Assembly (NCBI GenBank): GCA_963593685.1
Contig: CAVBBP010000017.1
Span: 1-44,864 of the forward strand
From: W0P28-013 sp963593685
GTDB taxonomy: Bacteria; Bacteroidota; Bacteroidia; Bacteroidales; Paludibacteraceae
Direction of reading: 5' to 3'
DNA length: 44,864 nucleotides
The translations under genes and the position numbers were made by a program. The notes beneath the pieces were generated by a model. The model saw only the letters and a program-made list of their open reading frames with translations. It made no database searches and was not told where the DNA came from. Below, piece after piece: positions 33,497 through 40,687 of the stretch. Positions within the stretch are counted from its first letter, which is position 1, and every line of letters starts with the position of its first letter.

Positions 33497-34864
33497 TTAC
33501 AATAGGCGTTTTACAAGGCGAAAGAGCGAATAGGGCATATAGCGGAACGGCACATCGATCCATGTGGGCGACGAAACTACCGCACGACGGTGCGAAAATA
33601 CACGAAAACTCTCCACACCGTGATAGGCCGACATGCCCGACTGTCCCACGCCGCCAAACGGCAAATTGTCGTTGGCAATGTGCATAATGGTGTCGTTGAT
33701 GCACGCGCCGCCCGACGAAGTGTGCCGCAACACACGCTCGCCATTTTTGCCGAAATAGTAGAGTGCCAACGGCTTTTCGCGCGCATTGACAAAATGCACT
33801 GCCTCGTCGAGTGTGCCGAAGGTGTGAATCGGAAAAATGGGACCAAAAATCTCTTCGCACATCACAGACGAATCGGGCGAAACACGGTCTAAAATCGTCG
33901 GTGCAAAATAACGCTCTGCCGCATCGGTTGTGCCGCCAAAAACGATTTCGCCATCGCTCAAATAACTGCGCAATCGGGCAAACGCCTTGTCGTTCACAAT
34001 GCGTGCATAGTGCTGCGATTCACGCGGATTATCGCCCAGCAAATCGACAAACGCTCGCTTCAACGCTTCGATAAACGGCGCTTTCACGCTTTCGTGCAAC
34101 AGCAGATAGTCGGGCGCAATGCAGGTCTGCCCAGCATTCAACGCCTTGCCCCACGCTATGCGCCGCGCCGCCAGAGCGAGGTCGGCATCAGCATCGACAA
34201 TGCACGGACTTTTTCCGCCCAATTCCAATACCACTGGTGTCAGATTTTTGGCGGCAGCGGCCATCACAATTTTGCCTAGCGCAGGACTGCCCGTAAAAAA
34301 CAGCAAATCGTAGCGTTGCTCCAGCAGCGCGGCATTCACCGTGCGGTCGCCCTGCACCACCGCCACATACCGTTCGTCGAACGCCTCTGCCACCATCTGT
34401 TCCAACACCTGCGCCACATGCGGCACATAGGGCGACGGCTTCAACACGGTCGTGCAGCCAGCCGAAATTGCGCCCACAAGCGGACTCAGCAGCAGTTGCA
34501 CAGGATAGTTCCACGGCGCAATAATCAGTGCCGTGCCGAGCGGTTCGTACAGCACTTTGCTCCGCGACGGGAAAACGCTCATGGTCGGTGCTACGCGCTG
34601 CGGTCGCGCCCAACGACGCACATACCGCAAATGCTTTTTGATTTCGGCATACACCAAGCCAATCTCGGTCAAATACGCCTCTTCGTACGACTTGTGCAGG
34701 TCGGTCCAAAGGGCAGCCGCAAGCGGTTTTTCATACTTTCGGAGAGCCGCCTCCAAACGCCGCAATGCCTGCTTGCGAAAGGCGATGTCGCGCGTGGCGT
34801 GTGTCGCAAAAAACTCCTTTTGCGCCCTCACCGTTGCTGCAATATGTTCCGATGGCGTGTTCAT
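33497..34864 (-). CDS. NAD(P)-dependent aldehyde dehydrogenase (class 3 type)
   Basis: 455 residues, the short class 3 / YwdH-type length. Catalytic and binding residues: Asn119 in IIAPWNYP, LKPSPYVP, FFTGSPALGK, general base Glu214 in LELGGKSP, nucleophile Cys248 in NAGQTCIAPDY, and EEIFGPIFPI. It oxidises aldehydes to acids in the cytoplasm, or at the membrane through the hydrophobic and basic C-terminus (FRYMPYSLFRLVKRLL). The physiological substrate is not deducible. The start is preceded by a TTTCACACTTTCACAC string. Confidence 0.92.
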   Translation of the reverse strand: MNTPSEHIAATVRAQKEFFATHATRDIAFRKQALRRLEAALRKYEKPLAAALWTDLHKSYEEAYLTEIGLVYAEIKKHLRYVRRWARPQRVAPTMSVFPSRSKVLYEPLGTALIIAPWNYPVQLLLSPLVGAISAGCTTVLKPSPYVPHVAQVLEQMVAEAFDERYVAVVQGDRTVNAALLEQRYDLLFFTGSPALGKIVMAAAAKNLTPVVLELGGKSPCIVDADADLALAARRIAWGKALNAGQTCIAPDYLLLHESVKAPFIEALKRAFVDLLGDNPRESQHYARIVNDKAFARLRSYLSDGEIVFGGTTDAAERYFAPTILDRVSPDSSVMCEEIFGPIFPIHTFGTLDEAVHFVNAREKPLALYYFGKNGERVLRHTSSGGACINDTIMHIANDNLPFGGVGQSGMSAYHGVESFRVFSHRRAVVSSPTWIDVPFRYMPYSLFRLVKRLL

Positions 34865-34944
34865 ATATCAGTGTGAAAGTTTGAAAGTATGAAAGTATGA
34901 AAGTGTGAAAGTGTGAAAGTTTGAAGGTGCTGTTGATGCGTTTT

Positions 34945-35703
34945 TTACTTCCTTTTTTTTGGCAATAAAATGTCTTTCATGCTTTTTTCGGGGTGGAAAC
35001 GGCAAAAATCGACAGGTTTTTCGATACCATCAATCTTGCCGTTTTCTGTAAATTGCCAAATGGTGTAGTGCGATGGCCCATTTATCACAGGCTTATTTTG
35101 CCCATATCGACCGATATAGAGCGTATAGTGGTTGAACCGAGACGCACAATAGGTGTTGTACGAACGCTGCGTACCGTAAATTATTGGCTTCACGCCATAC
35201 GCTTTTTCGAGAAGATTGAGCAAAACCTGCAAACTATCCTGCGCACGATGAATCTTTTTTTGAGATGCTCCCTTTAGATCCACATCTAACTCAACATCTA
35301 CCATCGGAATCAAATCTGGGCCGATAGCATCGAGTATCTTTTTGAAATGTCGGAATTGCTCGTGCGCACTGCTGCTCATACGAAAAAAATGGTAGCCGCC
35401 AACACGATAGCCGCTCGCCTTGGCACCCTTGGCCAATGTTTTGCACTTGGGGTCGATATATGTCGCGCCCTCGGTGCATTTCACATAGACAAAACTGCCC
35501 TTCGGAAGCGTTTTTTTCACCTTTTCCCAATTCACATTGCCTTGGTGGTGCGACACATCAATGCCCGCCACATCTTTTGTGAAGGCAACAGATTTGTTTT
35601 TCGGCTGACCTTTCGGGCCTTTCGAACCTTTCTGACCACAAGCCACAAGGCAAACACAGCAGCAAACCGCCACTAAACAAACTACTCTCGTTAAATTTTT
35701 CAT
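34945..35703 (-). CDS. GH25 family lysozyme, lipoprotein
   Basis: 252 residues. Lipobox LVAC (Cys22), then a Gly/Lys linker. The GH25 catalytic barrel starts at AGIDVSHHQGNVNWEKV (Asp49). VYVKCTEGATYID has Glu78, and PMVDVELD has Asp136 and the catalytic Glu138. YGTQRSYNTYC and YTIWQFTENGKIDGI complete the fold. It hydrolyses the MurNAc-GlcNAc bond in peptidoglycan and is anchored in the outer membrane. All expected acidic residues are present. It has its own promoter at 35758-35789. Self wall turnover or attack on rivals are both possible; no immunity gene is adjacent. Confidence 0.92.
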   Translation of the reverse strand: MKNLTRVVCLVAVCCCVCLVACGQKGSKGPKGQPKNKSVAFTKDVAGIDVSHHQGNVNWEKVKKTLPKGSFVYVKCTEGATYIDPKCKTLAKGAKASGYRVGGYHFFRMSSSAHEQFRHFKKILDAIGPDLIPMVDVELDVDLKGASQKKIHRAQDSLQVLLNLLEKAYGVKPIIYGTQRSYNTYCASRFNHYTLYIGRYGQNKPVINGPSHYTIWQFTENGKIDGIEKPVDFCRFHPEKSMKDILLPKKRK

Positions 35704-35757
35704 ACAATCAGTTTTTATTTGGCAAAATTTTTGGGACTTTTTCCGTCGTTTTTATGG

Positions 35758-35789
35758 CAAAAATAGGATTTATTCTGGGCGATTTCAAA
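35758..35789 (-). promoter_or_regulatory. Promoter of the GH25 lysozyme gene
   Basis: On the minus strand: TTTG (complement at 35786-35789), a 20-base spacer, TATTTTTG (complement at 35758-35765); an exact match to the Bacteroidetes consensus. Confidence 0.7.
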
Positions 35790-36022
35790 TTTTTTCTGCA
35801 GTTGGTCGTCGCTACGCACTGTTTCAGAATTTATAATTTCTAATTTTCGGTAGCCAGATCGCCGCAATTATTATTCATTTTTCTCGGACGCACTCGGTGC
35901 GTCCCTACAATTTGAAATTCTGAAATTTGAAATTGCGGCTTTGCCGCACCATTCCTCACTCCTAATTCCTAATTCCTCACTCAAAAAAACACTGCTCACT
36001 GCTAACTTCTCACTTCTCACTT
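35790..36022. repeat. Intergenic module block
   Basis: No gene. It holds an AATTTCTAATTTTCGG string, an AATTATTATTCATTTT string, a REP-like GGACGCACTCGGTGCGTCC copy (35886-35904), TTTGAAATTGCGGC with GCCGCACC, and a long CCTCACTCCTAATTCC / TTCTCACTTC array that reads on the minus strand straight on from the folK stop codon. Confidence 0.65.
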
Positions 36023-36496
36023 CTAACTTTTCTTGCGACTAATTTGCGCAAGCAACTGCCGAGCGGTGCGGTGGAGTGTGGGGTGCGTCCAATCGGGGTA
36101 GATTTGGCACAAGGGCTGCAACACAAAGGCGCGCCGATGCATTAGCGGGTGCGGCAATGTGAGCGTGGCAGTGTGCAACACCAGCCCATCGCAGTCAATC
36201 AGGTCGATGTCGATAATGCGGTCGGTGTAGCGGCCACTTTCGGTTTTGGCAGTGCGCCCCATCTGCCGCTCGATGTGCTGCGTGGCGTGCAACAACTCGT
36301 CGGGCGTGCAGTCGGTATCGATCAGCAGCACGCTATTCAGAAACGCATTCGGGCTGTCGAAACCCCAAGGCGCAGTCTCGCAAGGCGCGCTTTCGGCCAC
36401 CACCACGCCAATTTGTTCGGCAATGAGTTGTGTGGCGCAGCGCAGATTTTCGGCGCGATTACCAAGGTTCGAACCGAGCGCAACGATGGCACGCAT
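36023..36496 (-). CDS. folK: 2-amino-4-hydroxy-6-hydroxymethyldihydropteridine pyrophosphokinase
   Basis: 157 residues from the ATG at 36496. The N-terminal IVALGSNLGNRAENL, the HPPK signature GRYTDRIIDIDLI and LPHPLMHRRAFVLQPL are all present. It transfers pyrophosphate from ATP to the pterin in folate synthesis. The start overlaps the gcvH stop by one base (TGATG); a TTG one codon earlier is less likely. Pairing folK with gcvH is functionally sensible, since both serve one-carbon metabolism. The last codons and stop (AAG AAA AGT TAG) are part of the downstream repeat array. Confidence 0.95.
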   Translation of the reverse strand: MRAIVALGSNLGNRAENLRCATQLIAEQIGVVVAESAPCETAPWGFDSPNAFLNSVLLIDTDCTPDELLHATQHIERQMGRTAKTESGRYTDRIIDIDLIDCDGLVLHTATLTLPHPLMHRRAFVLQPLCQIYPDWTHPTLHRTARQLLAQISRKKS

Positions 36497-36876
36497 CAAG
36501 CGTCGAGCAGTGCGGCGTAGGCTTTGGCGTCGAGCAGCGCATCGAGTTCAGCGGCATCGTCCACCGTCGCCTTTATCATCCAGCCTTCGCCATAAGGGTC
36601 GGCATTGACCAGTTCGGGCTGCGCTTCGAGTGCGGCATTCACTTCTAGCACCTGCCCCGATACGGGCATAAAGAGATCGGACACCGTTTTGACCGCCTCG
36701 ACCGAGCCAAAAGTGTCGCCAGCCGCCAACTGTTCGCCCTCGGTCGGAATATCGACAAAGACAATTTCGCCCAATTCGCTCTGCGCATAGTCGGTAATGC
36801 CGATGTAGGCCTCGTTGCCCTCCACGCGAATCCACTCGTGTTCGCTAGTGTACTTGATGTTTTCGGGAATGTTCAT
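36496..36876 (-). CDS. gcvH: Glycine cleavage system H protein
   Basis: 126 residues, the typical length. The lipoyl-lysine site SVEAVKTVSDLF (Lys63) lies in the expected beta hairpin; the N-terminal YTSEHEWIRVEG and the C-terminal PYGEGWMIK are family hallmarks. It carries the aminomethyl group between the P, T and L proteins. It is first in a two-gene unit with folK. A TATCTTTG -7 box lies about 30 bases upstream (complement at 36908-36915). Confidence 0.96.
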   Translation of the reverse strand: MNIPENIKYTSEHEWIRVEGNEAYIGITDYAQSELGEIVFVDIPTEGEQLAAGDTFGSVEAVKTVSDLFMPVSGQVLEVNAALEAQPELVNADPYGEGWMIKATVDDAAELDALLDAKAYAALLDA

Positions 36877-36907
36877 TTTCCGTATTTTTTTGAATTTGTT
36901 TACGCCA

Positions 36908-36915
36908 CAAAGATA
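36908..36915 (-). promoter_or_regulatory. Probable -7 box for gcvH-folK
   Basis: TATCTTTG on the minus strand; no TTTG at the right distance upstream, only a TTTACAC string. A REP-like copy (36953-36972) lies just beyond. Confidence 0.5.
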
Positions 36916-37004
36916 CGAAATTTAGTTGAAAGTGTGTAAAGTGTGTAAAGTAGGGACATGGCGTGCCGCGTCCTTACTTTCGTTGTTGGTGGACCGTGCG
37001 GCTT

Positions 37005-38492
37005 TTACTTTACCTCACCGCGATAGGGCGGACAAATGGTGATGTATCCTGCGGGCCAACTCGTATTGAAGCCGCCCGTTTCGGAGGTGGCTGTGAAAGT
37101 CTTGTTGCGATAGGAATTGTATGAGTACTCGAAGCGAAGGCTGGTGAGAATTCTTATGTTACCATAAATTTTTGGATGTTCTACTTTCCAAAGCCAGCAT
37201 TGTGTCGATTTGTAGGTATTCCTACCGAGAGCGGGCGGCGTGTTGAAATAGAGGCCGTTCCATTTTGAGCCGTAGTTGTCGTCTTTGATGTCGAACTGCC
37301 AATCGGCATTGTTGTTACACTTGTTGTCGCTGCCACAGTTGGCGGTGATGGTCATATCCTGTGTAGTGTAGCTGCTGCTCACACTGCCGCTTATGCCGCC
37401 TGAAATCGATGCGCTCGGTCCAGAGGTCGACAAGCCAACCTGTCCGCCCAAATTCCAACCTACACTCACACTGGTCGACGATTGGCCATTGGTGGTGGTT
37501 GGAGAAAAATCGAGCAGTTGCGCACCGTCGGTCGATTTCAGAATATCACCGTCGCTGTTGTAGTTGCGCGTGAGTCTGTTGTTTGTTTTGACTTGACTCA
37601 AGAAAAAGCCTTGGTAGTTCCATTTGCCGCTAGTCCAACTACCTACCCAAAAGTTTTGGCTATTGCCCCAAATGGTCTGCTCTATCAGATAGTAGTCGGC
37701 ATCTTCGTCGAATTTGTAGGCTGCCCAAATGTTGGTGCTGACGGTGAACACGCACTGCCTGTTCTCTATTTTGCTCGACCAATCACCATCTCTAAAGGGT
37801 TTTATCGTGTAGGTTTTGGTAATGTTTTGTGCGTTCATCACCGACGAAAGTTCGCTCGAGGCAGCGCGCAAAAGCGATTTAGCCGATGCGTTAACGCTGT
37901 AATGCTCGTTGAGCCACGCTGCCAATGGATCGGCATGCAGGCCGTTGAGGTAAGGTGTCATGGCGTGAACGATGGTGTCGTTGTCCTCATCGAAAATATC
38001 GTTTAGGGTGTAAACATTTCCATCGCGGTCGAGTGCCGCCATCTCGTAGCAAATGTGGTAATCATGCTCCTCGTCGTCCATCGATAGTGCGAAATCCTCG
38101 GTGATGCAGATAGAGTCGATAGCCACTTTCATTTCGTGGAGTGTTGGCTGGTCGATTATCAACACCGCTCCATTGTCGATGGCGTTGCGCACCACCGAAT
38201 TGGCCAAGTGTGTGCTTAAATCGTTGCCACGCACAAGAATGGCGCGGGTGTCGTCGGCAATTTCGGAGAGCGGCCGTTGCACACGATTGATAAACGCCTG
38301 CGCCACTTCGCTGAATCCGCTGCCCACAATGGCAACAGGCACGGCTGTTGTTGTGGTCAGTTGATCGGTGGTTGGCAGTACTTCCGCCGCATCGTTGTTG
38401 TTATCGTCGATGGTTGGCTCATTTTTCTTGTCCCTGCAAGCCACCGCCAACAGGCTGACAATCAGCAGGAACGATAGTTTCAAAGTTTTCAT
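37005..38492 (-). CDS. Lipoprotein resembling leukocidin / Vibrio cytolysin beta-pore-forming toxins
   Basis: 495 residues. Lipobox LAVAC (Cys19) and an acidic/Asn linker. Residues ~50-150 form an alpha/beta domain (AILVRGNDLSTHLANSVVRN). The middle and C-terminal parts resemble the leukocidin fold. The key piece is the Gly/Ser-rich amphipathic stretch near residues 345-385 (GWNLGGQVGLSTSGPSASIS then GSVSSSYTTQDMTI), which parallels the pre-stem of Vibrio cholerae cytolysin (Gly-Gly-Val, Ser-x-x-Gly-Pro, Ser-Tyr-Thr, Thr-Gln-Asp). It ends TSWPAGYITICPPYRGEVK. It would insert a beta-barrel pore in target membranes; lipidation is unusual for this family. It lies 11 bases after a membrane-anchored gene of unknown role and is probably cotranscribed with it. 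Confidence 0.55.
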   Translation of the reverse strand: MKTLKLSFLLIVSLLAVACRDKKNEPTIDDNNNDAAEVLPTTDQLTTTTAVPVAIVGSGFSEVAQAFINRVQRPLSEIADDTRAILVRGNDLSTHLANSVVRNAIDNGAVLIIDQPTLHEMKVAIDSICITEDFALSMDDEEHDYHICYEMAALDRDGNVYTLNDIFDEDNDTIVHAMTPYLNGLHADPLAAWLNEHYSVNASAKSLLRAASSELSSVMNAQNITKTYTIKPFRDGDWSSKIENRQCVFTVSTNIWAAYKFDEDADYYLIEQTIWGNSQNFWVGSWTSGKWNYQGFFLSQVKTNNRLTRNYNSDGDILKSTDGAQLLDFSPTTTNGQSSTSVSVGWNLGGQVGLSTSGPSASISGGISGSVSSSYTTQDMTITANCGSDNKCNNNADWQFDIKDDNYGSKWNGLYFNTPPALGRNTYKSTQCWLWKVEHPKIYGNIRILTSLRFEYSYNSYRNKTFTATSETGGFNTSWPAGYITICPPYRGEVK

Positions 38493-38503
38493 AATGGTAA
38501 AAT

Positions 38504-39235
38504 TTATTCGGGCTCGTATAGATAGTTTTTGTGTTCATTAAAGCCAAATTCTTTCAACTCTTTGTCGGTAACCCGCATCAGTTGTTTATTCCTTTCGTTC
38601 TGTTCCTGAAGAACCATCAAACTCATTTTCAATATGGGGATATACTGTTGATGTTGTTTTCGTAAGAAGCAACAGAATTCGGGCGTGCTAAACACTCGTT
38701 TTACCGATTCGTGGAGCGACTCTGTGGGGTTGTCGGTATAGACAATAGTTTTCATAAAGGTGTACCAAAGGCGTTGTTTCTCCTCGTCCATCTCTTGGCG
38801 TATTTTGACTGCCTGATGCTTGGCCGCGAAACACTTGCCCGCCAATTCTATAAATTCGCTGTTGCCAATGTTTGTCCATGTTTCGATATTGGAACTGAAC
38901 ACCGTCTCTACCGCATCGTCGTCGCAATTAAAATCGCGACTGAGCAGGGAATTAAGGAATAGCATCAGCGTATCGTCGGGCAGTTGATTGTCGGCCCAAC
39001 GATCCCAAACGATTAAATTTAGCGAATCTCTTTTCTCCAGATCGTTAATATCGTCCTCCAAAATTTCGCAGAAATAGTCCACATTGTGAATCACCATCAA
39101 TGCCGCCGTGCGCTCGGTCTTTTTCTGCTCGTAGCGTTGCAGAGCGAATGTCGTACCGAAAGTCAGCACAATGCCGAAAAAAGCACCCAGCGTATTGCTC
39201 AGCGTACTCCTCCAAAATTCAGATAGATGTTTCAT
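38504..39235 (-). CDS. Membrane-anchored helical protein of unknown function (copy 2)
   Basis: 243 residues. One N-terminal membrane helix (TLGAFFGIVLTFGTTFALQR) is followed by a basic stop (YEQKKTER) and a long helical domain. It resembles in layout the DUF6090-like anchored proteins of Bacteroidetes, though I cannot assign it. It is a close paralogue of the gene at 39606-40352 (shared starts MKHLSEFWRSTL and shared IRQEMDEEKQRL, KTxVYTDNP, ELNERNKQ-like motifs). It immediately precedes the pore-former-like gene, so it may regulate, secrete or neutralise it; that is inference. Confidence 0.65.
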   Translation of the reverse strand: MKHLSEFWRSTLSNTLGAFFGIVLTFGTTFALQRYEQKKTERTAALMVIHNVDYFCEILEDDINDLEKRDSLNLIVWDRWADNQLPDDTLMLFLNSLLSRDFNCDDDAVETVFSSNIETWTNIGNSEFIELAGKCFAAKHQAVKIRQEMDEEKQRLWYTFMKTIVYTDNPTESLHESVKRVFSTPEFCCFLRKQHQQYIPILKMSLMVLQEQNERNKQLMRVTDKELKEFGFNEHKNYLYEPE

Positions 39236-39605
39236 TTTTTTGTTTATTTGTGGATTTGGTTATTTGTTGATTTGTTGAATTGTTTTTAAGTTTCTATGTT
39301 TCTGGTTTCAAGTTTCAGGTGTTTTCGGTAGCCGAAAGTCGCAATTATTATTCATTTTCTTGACCATAGCCCCCTTTCCCGTTTCCCCCGAAGGGGGAAA
39401 GCCTTCTTCCAATTAAGAGTTAAGAATTTAGAATTATGAATTTGCGTGCCCAACACCGCCGCAATTTTCAAATAATTTTTCAATTTGAAATGTGAAATTT
39501 GAAATTGCGGCTCTGCCGCATCACTCCTCACTCCTAATTCCTCACTCCTCACTCGATTTGCTACTTCCTTAAGAGCGGCTAATAATAGTTTGAATGGTGT
39601 AAATT
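39236..39605 (-). repeat. Intergenic block, copy 2 of a duplicated module set
   Basis: Bases 39366-39550 (CCCTTTCCCGTTTCCCCC element, CTTCTTCCAATTAAGAGT, AATTTTCAAATAATTTTT, TGCGGCTCTGCCGCA hairpin, CCTCACTCCTAATTCC) are almost identical to 40500-40680. Together with the adjoining paralogous genes this marks a tandem duplication of about 1.12 kb. No gene. Confidence 0.75.
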
Positions 39606-40352
39606 TTATTCGGAATCATCTGACGGTGTCGGATCATATTCTTTTTGTGTATAAAGACCAAATTCTTTCAACTCTTCGTTGGTAACCTGCATCCGTTGTT
39701 TATTCCTTTCGTTCAGTTCTTGGAGCATCATCAAGTCCAATTTCAACATGGAAATATACAGTTGATGCTGTCCTCGTATAAACCAACAGAATTCGGGCGA
39801 ACGAAATATCCAATCTACCCTTTCTTGAACTGACTGTATGGGGTTGTCGGTATAGACCATGGTCTTCATACAGGTGGATATAAGGCGTTGTTTTTCCTCG
39901 TCCATTTCTTGGCGTATTTTGACTACATGATGCTTGAACGCGAAACAATTGCCCACCATTTCTATAAATTTGCCATTGTCAATGTTTATCCATTTTTCGA
40001 TATTGGAACTGAACACTAACTCCGCCGTATTGCTCTCCAACTTCATATCGCGATAGAGCAGAGACTCAATGAACAGTCGCAATGTATCTTCCGGGAGTCG
40101 CTTGTCGGTCGCCCAATCATTATAAACGATTTGATTTAACGAATCTCTTTTCTCCAGATCTTTGATATGCGTATCTAAACTTTCGCAAAAATAATTCAGA
40201 TTACCAATGACCATCAAGACTGCCATGCGCTCGGTCTTTTTCTGCCCATAGCGTTGTTGGGCGAATGCCGTGCCGAAAGTCAGCACAATACCGATAAAAG
40301 TCGCTAGCGTATAGCGCAGCGTACTTCTCCAAAATTCAGATAGATGTTTCAT
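39606..40352 (-). CDS. Membrane-anchored helical protein of unknown function (copy 1)
   Basis: 248 residues; N-terminal membrane helix (TLATFIGIVLTFGTAFAQQR) and a helical domain. It is a paralogue of the next gene downstream; the first 35 residues and several internal blocks are nearly the same, but the middle (residues ~75-110) and the tail (DPTPSDDSE) have diverged. The stop is followed after ~30 bases by AGTAGCAAATCGAGTGAGGA. The ATG at 40352 is preceded by the ATCAAC module. Function unknown. Confidence 0.65.
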   Translation of the reverse strand: MKHLSEFWRSTLRYTLATFIGIVLTFGTAFAQQRYGQKKTERMAVLMVIGNLNYFCESLDTHIKDLEKRDSLNQIVYNDWATDKRLPEDTLRLFIESLLYRDMKLESNTAELVFSSNIEKWINIDNGKFIEMVGNCFAFKHHVVKIRQEMDEEKQRLISTCMKTMVYTDNPIQSVQERVDWIFRSPEFCWFIRGQHQLYISMLKLDLMMLQELNERNKQRMQVTNEELKEFGLYTQKEYDPTPSDDSE

Positions 40353-40687
40353 TTTTTTGTGGATTTAGTTGTTTGATAATTTGGTTATTTGGTTGTTTTT
40401 AGTTGATCAGTTGATGAGTTGATCAGTTTAACGCATTGGTGATGGTCTGTGCGACAAAAACAATTTCTAATTTCTAGTTTCTAATTTCTGGTTGTGGCCT
40501 CTTTTCCCATTTTCCCCGAAGGGGGAAAGCCTTCTTCCAATTAAGAGTTAAGAATTTAGAATTATGAATTTGCGTGCCCAACACCGCCGCAATTTTCAAA
40601 TAATTTTTCAATTTGAAATGTGAAATTTGAAATTGCGGCTCTGCCGCATCACTCCTCACTCCTAATTCCTCACTCCTCACTCTCTTG
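40353..40687 (-). repeat. Intergenic block, copy 1 of the duplicated module set
   Basis: It holds AACCAAATAACC strings and the AATGCGTTAAAC + ATCAACT module (40400-40440) upstream of the paralogue gene, AGAAATTAGAAACTAG, a CCCATTTTCCCCGAAGGGG element and the 180-bp block shared with 39366-39550. The AGTAGCAAGAGAGTGAGGAG string follows directly on the stop of the FISUMP gene. Confidence 0.75.
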
